Positions 33,640-43,163 of a DNA stretch of 64,000 bases are shown here, one piece after another. Location of the stretch: the NCBI GenBank assembly GCA_022496185.1, contig WTXG01000158.1, positions 21,426 to 85,425 of the forward strand, read 5' to 3'. This DNA is from Multifurca ochricompacta (taxonomy: Eukaryota > Basidiomycota > Agaricomycetes > Russulales > Russulaceae). Position numbers and translations under genes: made by a program. The notes beneath the pieces are model-generated. The model did not search any database and had not been told where the DNA came from. It saw only the letters and a list, made by a program, of their open reading frames with translations. Each line of letters opens with the position of its first letter. The first letter of the stretch is position 1.

Positions 33640-33738
33640 TAAGATCAAAAAAGCGTTCACAATTAATTAGATACTTAGGATATACATCTAAGTGATAAGA
33701 TCAAAAATGTGTTCACAGTTAATTAGATACTTGGGATG
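33640..33738 (+). repeat. 56-bp minisatellite in hAT2, left part
   Basis: Nearly two units of the same minisatellite as in hAT1. Tc1-A inserted at a TA inside the array, and the array resumes at 35971. Confidence 0.8.
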
Positions 33739-34102
33739 TACAGTGCCTCACAAAACTGAGTCAATGTTTTGCACTTTTGCACTGTTTGTTGAATATTTCA
33801 TCAGCCAAAACAAATATAAACAAAGTCTTGGTAGACCATAAAAGGTACATGATAAGGGTTATGTAATGCAACAATAATTATGTAATTATGATCAAAACCT
33901 GTGGAGCTATGCCCATTTCAAATTGGGGACTCATTGACTCAGTTTTGTGAGTGGGTATCAGAAATATCAGAATCTGATGCTCCACCAAATGTACAGCAAC
34001 CAATCCTTAATATATGGTTACCATAGTTATCTTAATATTGATGGGACCTGGAATAGAGCTATTTAACCATGGTTTACATTCCCAGAATATTATAATTTCC
34101 CA

Positions 34103-34546
34103 ATGCACCCCACCTCCTCTGCTCAGAAAGAAAACATGCTCTCTCTGGCCTCTGAAGGTCATTCCACTGACACTATTGCCTCCAGACTCAGCCTCAGCCA
34201 GTCCACAGTCTCTAGGACACTTGGAACCCTCCTTCCCAACCATCAGTCACCTCATTTTGGTCATCCTTCCAAGCTCTCTGCTACCTCTGAACATGCTATC
34301 ATGATACAAATCACCACAGGAAAGGTTGTCAATGCTGTCCAGGCCACAAAGCACATCAATTCCATTATCCCCAACCATGCCTCTTCACAAACTGTGCACT
34401 GGGTTCTTAAACAACATTCATTTAAGGCTGTAACAAAGAAGAAAAGGCCACTACTCTCTGCAGTACATTGCAAGAAGCACTTAGCCTTTGCTTTGAAGTA
34501 CAGAGAGTGGACTGTGGAGGACTGGCATCTGACCCAAACCTGTTGA
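34103..34546 (+). pseudogene. Tc1-type transposase N-terminal region, left arm of Tc1-A
   Basis: The start reads MHPTSSAQKENMLSLASEGHS, a DNA-binding helix-turn-helix with DTIASRLSLSQSTVSRTL. It is followed by the linker and the second helix region with QTVHWVLKQHSFKAVTKKK and ending REWTVEDW. The catalytic core is missing. The inverted copy on the minus strand lies at 34422-34802 and 35385-35606, split by the solo LTR. Confidence 0.8.
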
Positions 34547-34802
34547 TTTTGGTCTCATCTGACCAAATCACCCTCTTCCAGTCCTCCATAGTCCAGTTTT
34601 GGTACTTCAAAGCAAAGGCTAAGTGCTTCTTGCAATGTACTGCAGAGAGTAGTGGCCTTTTCTTCTTTGTTACAGCCTTAAATGAATGTTGTTTAAGAAC
34701 CCAGTGCACAGTTTGTGAAGAGGCATGGTTGGGGATAATGGAATTGATGTGCTTTGTGGCCTGGACAGCATTGACAACCTTTCCTGTGGTGATTTGTATC
34801 AT
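34422..34802 (-). pseudogene. Tc1-type transposase fragment, right arm and loop of Tc1-A
   Basis: Minus-strand copy of the transposase mid-region. It extends further than the left arm into WTMEDWKRVIWSDETKINRFGSD, which carries the first Asp of the DDE triad. The protein then runs into inverted sequence and stops, so the second Asp and the Glu are absent. Confidence 0.78.
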
Positions 34803-34827
34803 GATAGCATGTTCAGAGGTAGCAGAG

Positions 34828-35428
34828 TGTTACGACCTACCCAGTGTACCAAACAGACGGCAAGACATGGGGGACACACAAGCAGTGACAGCAGCCGTGC
34901 GGGTCTGCAAGGACAACGCCAGCTTAGTCATGATGTCCCATGCCAAAGTCCAGAAGACAGATACGGCATGAGGTACAGAAGCAGATCACGTGACAGTAAG
35001 GTTTGATGCCTTGTGTACAGAAGGACCCTGAACCTTAGTTGACGTGGGAAGACGGTGGCACTGGTTCTGATGGAAGGTTCCATAGTCACACGTCCAGAAC
35101 CACAAGCGTCTAGATAAGCATGATAAGAACGGATGACTAAGCTAGTACCAGCATGTATATATACCCTAGCTAGTCTCGCTCAGATGGTTCCCCATCTTGA
35201 GCTCCTGTGACAATCAGTAGCCTTGTGGACCTTTAACTTCCTTCCTTGCATCTCACCACCCGGACTCCTCTCTTTGGTGCTTTGTCCTTCTGGGCCTTGC
35301 ACACTGATGGCTTGTGACTGAGTGTAGCGTCGGACTATTGTCTTCCGCATCGACCCAAGATCGTCCCGACCTTGTCCCTGTGACCTAGCCGCCCGCACCT
35401 GATTGCATACGCCCCTCTGAGCGTAACA
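34828..35428. repeat. Solo LTR, family F, copy 2
   Basis: A 601-bp inverted copy of the solo LTR at 12906-13510, running on the plus strand from TGTTACGACCTACCC to CTGAGCGTAACA. It is flanked by the 5-bp duplication CAGAG at 34823-34827 and 35429-35433. It inserted into the right arm of Tc1-A and so is younger than Tc1-A. Confidence 0.9.
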
Positions 35429-35970
35429 CAGAGAGCTTGGAAGGATGACCAAAATGAGGTGACTGATGGTTGGGAAGGAGGGTTCCAAGTGTCCTAGAGA
35501 CTGTGGACTGGCTGAGGCTGAGTCTGGAGGCAATAGTGTCAGTGGAATGACCTTCAGAGGCCAGAGAGAGCATGTTTTCTTTCTGAGCAGAGGAGGTGGG
35601 GTGCATTGGGAAATTATAATATTCTGGGAATGTAAACCATGGTTAAATAGCTCTATTCCAGGTCCCATCAATATTAAGATAACTATGGTAACCATATATT
35701 AAGGATTGGTTGCTGTACATTTGGTGGAGCATCAGATTCTGATATTTCTGATACCCACTCACAAAACTGAGTCAATGAGTCCCCAATTTGAAATGGGCAT
35801 AGCTCCACAGGTTTTGATCATAATTACATAATTATTGTTGCATTACATAACCCTTATCATGTACCTTTTATGGTCTACCAAGACTTTGTTTATATTTGTT
35901 TTGGCTGATGAAATATTCAACAAACAGTGCAAAAGTGCAAAACATTGACTCAGTTTTGTGAGGCACTGTA

Positions 35971-36345
35971 CATCTAAGTGATAAGATCAAAAATGCGTTC
36001 ACAATTAATTAGATACTTAGGATGTACATCTAAGTGATAAGATCAAAAATGCGTTCACAATTAATTAGATACTTGGGATGTACATCTAAGTGATAAGATC
36101 AAAAACGCGTTCACAGTTAATTAGATACTTAGGATATACATCTAATACAAGTGATAAGATTAAAAATGCGTTCACAATTAATTAGATACTTGGGATGTAC
36201 ATCTAAGTGATAAGATCAAAAATGCATTCACAATTAATTAGATACTAAAGATATACATCTAAGATAATACAAGTGATAAGATCAAAACATGTTCACAATT
36301 CATTAGATACAAGTGATAAAATCAATTCTGCATAACCCTATATAT
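35971..36345 (+). repeat. 56-bp minisatellite in hAT2, right part
   Basis: About six tandem units, continuous with 33640-33738 once Tc1-A is removed. The last units are shortened. The array is followed by CATAACCCTATATATAATA, then the copia G insertion. Confidence 0.85.
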
Positions 36346-36351
36346 AATACA

Positions 36352-36657
36352 TGTAGCAAGCTATAAATGCATAGCTCAGTCTTTGGGATAGAAAGACTAT
36401 GTAATTTGTTAATACCTATAAATGTGTAGCTACACAAATGAATCAGTGAATGGGTAATGTAGCTGTAACACAGAAAGTACTGACCTCAGTCTTTGGGATA
36501 GAAAGACTGAGGTTTCTAACTACGCTACTGAGTCTTTATGATAAAGAAAATTTGCCCGACCCGCATGCTCTGAATATTGCGTTGATACAGTGATGATCGG
36601 ATCCGGGCCGTCATCTCCGGTATCAATTGGTTGCGTGCTATGGCTACACTTCCAACA
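36352..36657 (-). repeat. 3' LTR of copia G
   Basis: Left copy of the LTR (3' LTR on the minus strand). It contains two copies of AGTCTTTGGGATAGAAAGACT. The second extends to a perfect 12-bp stem at 36483-36494 and 36502-36513 with a 7-nt loop. Confidence 0.9.
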
Positions 36658-36932
36658 CACCCCCTTAGCCTGCACACTGAACTCCCATCGTGTCTACGAA
36701 CTTCTCGTGTTTCTCACGGACAAGGCCCTTTGTCAACACGTCGGCAAGTGTTCTTCCGTCGGCACATATTTCAGCTTGATGATTTGGTTTTCGCACATGT
36801 GCCTCAAGAAGTGATGCCTTATCTCGATGTGTTTAGTGCGATCATGGAACTTGGGGTTTCGGGCAACGGATATTGCAGATTGATTGTCCATGCAGAGGGT
36901 TGTTGGTGAGTCGCTTTTCTGGTGGATCTCAG

Positions 36933-39347
36933 CTAGTAACCGACGTAACCAGACAGCTTCTTTTGCAGCATGGGCTCCAGCAATATACTTGGCTTCAGTA
37001 CTTGATAGCGCGATGGATGGTTGCTTCTTGGAGCTCCAGCTAATTGCTCCTCCAGCAAGTAGGAAAACAAACCAGATGTCGACTTCCGATCATTCACATC
37101 ACTGGCCCAGTCAGCATCAACATAGCCATACAGCTCAGTTCCCTTAGGTGCATCATGTTTGAAGACAAGTTTCGCGCTGCTCGTAGCTCTAAGGTAACGG
37201 AAAGCACGATTTAGAGCTTGCTGATGCTCTTCCCCAGGGTTCGCAGCATGCCTTCCGAGCACTGCAATAGTGTATGCTAGGTCAGGACGGGTGCCGAGCA
37301 TAGGGTACATCAAGGCGCCAATTGCTTGCTGGTACCTTTTGACGTCAACTGTAGGTGAGTCGAGCTTCTTTAGATGCTCGTTTGCGAGGGTGGGGGTGCT
37401 AATGGGTCGCATGTCAGATTTTCCAAAACGTGTCAAGATTTCTTCAATATATTTTTCTTGAGAGAGCGCCATCCATCCGGCCTCACGGTCGCGTGTGATG
37501 TGCATCCCAAGAATCCAGGTGATTTCGCCCAGGTCAGTCATCTCATAGGCCTTCCTGAGTGCCTCTTTGTCCTCATTGATCTCTCTTAAGTCCTTTGACA
37601 CCATAGTAATGTCGTCAATGTAGAGGGCAATGATGGACGACTTTGGGTTTCTGCGGTGGATGAAAACTGCGTGGTCGGCTTTGGTGCATTGGTATCCTAT
37701 GCTTTCAAGCTTAGCTCTGATGTCTTGATACCAAACGCGGCCGCCTTGTTTCATTCCGTAGACCGCCTTGATGAGTCGGAGTACCATCCCCTTGGGAATG
37801 TCAAAACCAGGAGGTGGCTCCATGTAAATTTCTTCTTTAAGTTCACCGTTCAGGTATGCTGACTTCACATCCATTTGGTGAACTTCCAGGTTGTATTCGG
37901 TCACTAGTGCGAGGATTGCGCAAAGCGATGCAAACTTTGCCACTGGGGCGAATGTTTCATCATAGTCAACTCCTTTGACTTGAGTGAAACCCTGTGCGAC
38001 GATACAAGCCTTGTGCCTCAAGACCTCTCCAGTTGGCCCACGCTTCGTGCGGAACACCCATTTGCTGCCAACCACTTTGCGCCCTTTGGGACGTTTGACA
38101 ACTTCGTACACTCCCATGGACTCGAACGATCGCATCTCTTCCTGGCAAGCAGCTTCCCATTCACCGGCGTCGGGTCGCGCCATAGCTTCTTTGAAGGTGC
38201 ATGGGTCACTTGCTAACTCGGGCTGTGCGATGTTGGCTTGCTCTGTAGGGTTCCCTTTTGTTTTGTAGGAACTAACAGAGTAACGAGGGTCATCGTCGCA
38301 GATAGGGGGGCGCGCGGTTCGCTTTGGTCGGGTGGTGATAGGCGTTGGTGTCGATGTCGGTGCAGATGCGGGGGTCTCTGTGAGTGCACTTTCTACTTCA
38401 CTGTTGCTACTTTGCTGAAGTTGGCTAGGGTTTTGCACTGGTGTATTAGGTAGTGGCTCTATAATGTTTTCGTTTTTATCGCCCTCACTGGGCTCTGTAT
38501 TGTCGAATTCGATGATGACTCTTTCACTGGCTGGCCCCCCTTCATTGAATACGACATCACGCGACTCATAGAAACGGCCCATTGGGCAATGCACTAGACG
38601 ATAAGCTTTGCAACTCTGAGCATACCCCAAGAATGTGCACAAGATGGACCACGCACCGAGCTTGGTGCGATACTTTGCTGGGATGTGCACAAATGCTCTG
38701 CAGCCAAAAACATGCAAATGGGAAACGTCAGGTTTATTGCCACTCCAAGCTTCATCAGGGGTGGAGTCCTCCAGGGCGCGGGTGGGTGTGACATTGTGCA
38801 GATAAGCTGCGTACTCTAAAGTGTCGTACCAGTAAGTGTCAGGCAAATCCGCATCAATGAGCATCATCCGGACTTTATCGAGAAGCATCCGGTTCATGCG
38901 CTCTGCGACTCCATTATGCTGAGGTGTGTCTGGCGTCATCATTTCGTGTTTGATGCCTTTGTCTTGTAGGAACCTCTGGGCCGCGGTGGCGATGTATTCG
39001 CCCCCTCCATCCATGCACAGCACTCTTACTCGCTGACCTGTTTCGACTTCTGCGCGAGCTACAAAGCATTGTAGATGGTGAGTCACTTCGGATTTTTCGC
39101 GCAGGCTGGTGACAAAAACTCTTCAGGACTTATCATCCACCCAGGTGATGAAATATTCAAATCCTTGGTGAGATCGTCGCAGCATCTTGCCACAGACGTC
39201 CAAGAAGATTCGCCCTAGGACTTGGGTTGATCTGGTCCCAGTTTCCCTCTGGATCTCATTACGTGTTTGCTTCCCTTTGAGGCACGGTTTGCAGAGGTCA
39301 GGTGGACTGGTTTTTGAGGTAATGTCCATCCCCTTAACCATCCCCTT
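36933..39347 (-). pseudogene. Copia G integrase, reverse transcriptase and RNase H
   Basis: The integrase has the first Asp in FLDVCGKM, the second in LCMDGGGEYI and the Glu in HNGVAERMNR. The linker then leads into RT, with WVFRTKRGPTGEVLRHKA, QMDVKSAYLNGEL and YIDDITMV. RNase H ends with YGYVDADWASDVNDRKSTSG. The frame is open from 36933 to 39086, then broken by TGA at 39123-39125 and again at 39348-39350. Both stops lie between conserved residues, with no frameshift. The TGA-to-CGA reading would give an uninterrupted domain, which is why I call it a mutated but structurally complete pol. Confidence 0.88.
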
Positions 39348-40860
39348 TCACATCATTTGGAGAACAGCGTCGACATTTAGATGGCCGAGGCAGCAGTGCC
39401 AGGTGTGTAGGTCAGCTTTCGCCACTGAGTGTCTTGCGACCAAAGCGACGTCATTATCCTCGGCTCCTTCAACTGGGAAAACATCGACCTGAGCAATCTG
39501 GACTCTCTCCGGAGCTATGGTGTGGGCATCCATCGTGTAGAGGTTGCCTTCGAGGTGGCCCTCACAGGTAAGCACTCCAGTCTGACTGTAGATCTGACAG
39601 GAGTTCTTGGTAAAACGCACATCGGCTCCACGACTGGCAAGTTGGGCAACAGATAACAAGTTTCCATGCAGTTCTGGGACATATAGGACATCTTGGAGAA
39701 TGGCATCACTCCACTTTCCATTTGCCGTCATTCAGACATGGATGTGACCGATCCCGGTGCCGAGGATACTGCTGTTGTCGCCTAAGACAATTTTTACTGG
39801 ATTGGTGAGTGTTTTGAAATTGAAAAACCAGTTCCGATGGGAGCACATGGTATGTGATGCTCCGGAGTCGATGATCCATCGCTGATTGAGATCGATGTGT
39901 GATGATAGGGCTTGTAGCACTTTGAACAGGAGTATGGGGCCGTCCCCTTGCGGTGCACTGTCGCTGGCAGGTGCCTGGCCTCCAGTAAATGCAACTTTGG
40001 CTGTAGCATTTGGGGGTTTCTGTGTATCATCTCCGGTGCTGCTCGCTTTGGCCTCATTTTCCTTCTCCAGTTTCCAACATTCTTCCACCACATGGCCACA
40101 CTTCTTACAGTGAGTGCAGCGTTTCTTTGTCTTCTCCTCTTCTGACTTTTCTTTTCCCTTTTTAGCTGTATTTGCCGAGCGCATGAAGTAAGCGGTCACT
40201 CCAAGGCCCGATTCTTGAACGCAGCATTGTTCATCGAGAATTATTTGTGACTTGACATGCTCAACAGTAAGGGAAGAGGGGTTGGCTGTAGAAAGGATGG
40301 TTTTTAGAGTGGATAGGGAGGTTGGGAGTGAGGAGATGATTGCGAAAGCAACGAGCTTGTCATCCAGTGGCAAGCTGATGTTGGATATGGTATGGGCAGC
40401 CCTGACAATGGCGTTTATCTGGGGCTCGAGGGATTCTGTGTCCAAGAGGGTGGAACAGAATATGTCGTTGATAAGGTAAACGATCTTCTGTTCTCCTTTG
40501 CCTTCATAACGGACTGATAACTTCTCCCAGCATTCCTTGGCCGTCTTTGCATACAGGACTGTACTCAGGGGTTTGTCCTTGAGCGTCAACAATATTTGTG
40601 CTTGTGCTTCGCTATCTTTGAGTGCCCATTCCTCCTGTTCTTCAGGAGGTGCTGTGGCATCTGGCTGAGGCTCTGATCCATCAACCACAGACCACAATCT
40701 TCACAGTTTCAGGACCATCTGAACTCTGTACTTCCAGAATGTGAAGTTTCCACCATTGTCTTCCAAGTGAGGTATGTCATATTGACGTGCTCCTTTTGAG
40801 TTTGCTGCAGATGCTGCTGCTGCTACTTTGGGTGCTGCTGCGCTGGTCAGGGAACTCATT
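39348..40860 (-). pseudogene. Copia G Gag and protease
   Basis: The start at 40860 (MSSLTSAAAPKVAAAA) leads into a UBN2-type copia Gag, with GGNFTFWKYRVQM, ECWEKLSVRYEGKGEQKIVYL and SSLPTSLSTLKTIL. A zinc knuckle CTHCKKCGHVVEEC and protease WIIDSGASHTMCSHRNWF follow. TGA codons at 40701-40703 and 39732-39734 interrupt it. The tail of this segment holds the pre-integrase HLNVDAVLQMM-type histidine/cysteine region. Confidence 0.85.
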
Positions 40861-40931
40861 GCTTAGAGTGTGTGGTGGTTTTCTGTCTGGTGTGTTCTGA
40901 TTTGATTTAGAGCAACTCAGGTCTCATAATC

Positions 40932-41237
40932 TGTAGCGAGCTATAAATGCATAGCTCAGTCTTTGGGATAGAAAGACTATGTAATTTGTTAATACCTATA
41001 AATGCGTAGCTACACAAATGAATCAGTGAATGGGTAATGTAGCTGTAACACAGAAAGTACTGACCTCAGTCTTTGGGATAGAAAGACTGAGGTTTCTAAC
41101 TACACTACTGAGTCTTTATGATAAAGAAAATTTGCACGACCCGCGTGCTCTGAATATTGCGTTGATATGGTGATGATCGGATCCAGGCTGTCATCTCCAG
41201 TATCAATTGGTTGCGTGCTATGGCTACACTTCCAACA
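40932..41237 (-). repeat. 5' LTR of copia G
   Basis: Right copy of the LTR (5' LTR on the minus strand), with the same paired hairpin motifs as the left copy. The TSD ATACA follows at 41238-41242. Confidence 0.9.
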
Positions 41238-41240
41238 ATA

Positions 41241-42833
41241 CAGTGGGTCAAAAAACCATCCCGATGTTTGCACCATTTCTAGTATTCACTCTATAGCACC
41301 TCAGCATTTAGGAATCTGGTTATGGTGTGGCTGTATGTCTTAAAGCCCTGCTTCCTGGCTACCATGCCCAATTTGGATCAAAGAAATTGGCCATGATATA
41401 AGCATTTTATGATCAAATCAAATCAATCAATCATCGGGACAGTTTTTTGACCCACATTTTAAATCCACTATCTGCCCAATTACTCCTTTTTTTCACCCCT
41501 TTTTGCCTTGGTAACTCCTTGAATCCTTTTAGTCATCCTTTCTATAACATTTTGCCATCATTCTGGTGCATTTTTATTCCACTCCTCCACCACCCTCTCC
41601 CACAACTCAGGTACCCCCTTGACTGGTTAAGATCCTTCTTCAGATCCACCCAGAGGTGTCCAATGGGGCTAATATTTCAAGGGATTGGGCTATCCATACC
41701 AGGCTTCAATATTCCTGTCTTAAAACTGCTGGTTTGCCTTCTTGGAATTGTGTTTTGGGTCATTGTCCTGCTGAAACATGCTTTCACCCTCCACCATTTC
41801 CAACTTTTCAAACCTTTCCACCACTCCGCCATCCAAAATATCACAGTACTGGCATGGATTCATGATCCCCTAAACCCCTGTAAGCATTCCTAGTCCATTC
41901 CACCTCATACAAGACCAATATCATAAGTTCTTCCTCCTCCATGCTTGACTGTCAGGGTGGTGGTTCTGTCAGAGGGTGGTTCTCCTTTATTTTTCCAAGT
42001 GTAGCTCCTTCTGTCTGAACCAATTCTGTTCATTATAGTCTCACCTGACCACAAGATCCTTTTCCAGTCATCCACTGTCCAATTTTCATGGTAACCACTC
42101 TCTGACAGAACCACCACCCTGACAGTCAAGCATGGAGGAGGAAGAACTTATGATATTGGTCTTGTATGAGGTGGAATGGACTAGGAATGCTTACAGGGGT
42201 TTAGGGGATCATGAATCCATGCCAGTACTGTGATATTTTGGATGGCGGAGTGGTGGAAAGGTTTGAAAAGTTGGAAATGGTGGAGGGTGAAAGCATGTTT
42301 CAGCAGGACAATGACCCAAAACACAATTCCAAGAAGGCAAACCAGCAGTTTTAAGACAGGAATATTGAAGCCTGGTATGGATAGCCCAATCCCTTGAAAT
42401 ATTAGCCCCATTGGACACCTCTGGGTGGATCTGAAGAAGGATCTTAACCAGTCAAGGGGGTACCTGAGTTGTGGGAGAGGGTGGTGGAGGAGTGGAATAA
42501 AAATGCACCAGAATGATGGCAAAATGTTATAGAAAGGATGACTAAAAGGATTCAAGGAGTTACCAAGGCAAAAAGGGGTGAAAAAAAGGAGTAATTGGGC
42601 AGATAGTGGATTTAAAATGTGGGTCAAAAAACTGTCCCGATGATTGATTGATTTGATTTGATCATAAAATGCTTATATCATGGCCAATTTCTTTGATCCA
42701 AATTGGGCATGGTAGCCAGGAAGCAGGGCTTTAAGACATACAGCCACACCATAACCAGATTCCTAAATGCTGAGGTGCTATAGAGTGAATACTAGAAATG
42801 GTGCAAACATTGGGATGGTTTTTTGACCCACTG
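41241..42833. mobile_element. Tc1/mariner fold-back element Tc1-B
   Basis: Ends CAGTGGGTCAAAAAACCATCC and its inverse, next to TA (41239-41240 and 42834-42835). The arms (41241 to about 41978 and about 42092-42833) are near-perfect inverted copies, so identical 148-aa open segments appear on both strands. The loop (about 41979-42091) carries the first catalytic block of the transposase. The left TA lies within the copia G target site, showing copia G came later. Confidence 0.88.
41905..42129 (-). pseudogene. Tc1-type transposase catalytic fragment in loop of Tc1-B
   Basis: Minus-strand text WTVDDWKRILWSGETIMNRIGSDRRSYTWKN, then TVKHGGG, matches the start of a Tc1 DDE domain. The usual SDE is SGE here, so the first catalytic Asp is missing. 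The C-terminal transposase remnants in the arms (EEWNKNAPEWWQ type text) are duplicated in inverted orientation. Confidence 0.8.
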
Positions 42834-42850
42834 TATATTGTGTGTCTTTA

Positions 42851-42941
42851 CTAGTGAGGCTGGGTGGCTTAGTGGTTAGATCACTGGACCGAGCTTGTTC
42901 CTGGAGGTCTTAGGTTCAATCCATGTTTCAGCCATTTCTGT
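42851..42941 (+). repeat. tRNA-like (SINE-type) module, copy c
   Basis: GGTGGCTTAGTGGTTAGATC (A-box type) and GGTTCAATCCATG (B-box type). It is preceded by TATTGTGTGTCTTTACTAGTGAGGC, the same linker as copy a in hAT1. Removal of Tc1-B and copia G would place it next to the minisatellite array ending at 36345. Confidence 0.6.
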
Positions 42942-43163
42942 TCTAGGTTGACAAGCCTAGTAAAAAAATAATTTTATATAATAATATTCCCACAAGTATT
43001 CCGCGAGTACCTGTGCGGGTACCCGGGGTGCCAAAATCAATACCCGGATCCGCATGAATATTTTCCCATGGATCACCCAGATCCGCGAGTATCAATACCC
43101 ACGGGTTTTCCCACGGCTCTACTCAAAAAACTCGTGAGTTACCTGGACTTGTGCTATGCCCTA

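Larger units (their letters stand above)
33741..35968. mobile_element. Tc1/mariner fold-back element Tc1-A
   Basis: Ends CAGTGCCTCACAAAACTG and its inverse, flanked by TA (33739-33740 and 35969-35970). The left arm (33741 to about 34515) and the right arm (about 34590-35968, excluding the solo LTR at 34828-35428) are inverted copies. The loop at about 34520-34590 carries the start of the catalytic domain. Target and ends place it in Tc1/mariner. Confidence 0.88.
36352..41237 (-). mobile_element. Ty1/copia element G, both LTRs present
   Basis: Both LTRs are 306 bp (36352-36657 and 40932-41237, TGTAGC...TTCCAACA). They are flanked by the 5-bp target duplication ATACA at 36347-36351 and 41238-41242. 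The LTRs differ at about nine positions, mostly C/T or G/A. The minus strand encodes Gag, protease, integrase, RT and RNase H in Ty1/copia order. Four in-frame TGA codons break the otherwise single long frame. The element inserted into the edge of Tc1-B. Confidence 0.92.
33198..43163. mobile_element. hAT-type element hAT2 carrying nested elements
   Basis: Starts TAGGGCCTAGCATGAGT and ends with the imperfect inverse (ACTTGTGCTATGCCCTA). It is flanked by the 8-bp duplication GATGGAAT at 33190-33197 and 43164-43171. Subterminal regions (33200-33370 and 43000-43140) are rich in ACCCGGATCC, CGGGTA and ACTCGTGAGTTACC motifs. No hAT transposase is seen. Inside lie minisatellite arrays, Tc1-A with a solo LTR, copia G, Tc1-B and a tRNA-like module. 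Its own original length, without nested insertions, is about 1.3 kb. Confidence 0.85.

Noticed and set aside
41447..42627. Two identical 148-aa open frames on opposite strands
   Set aside because: They are the same DNA read from the two arms of the Tc1-B palindrome, antisense to transposase remnants, not genes.
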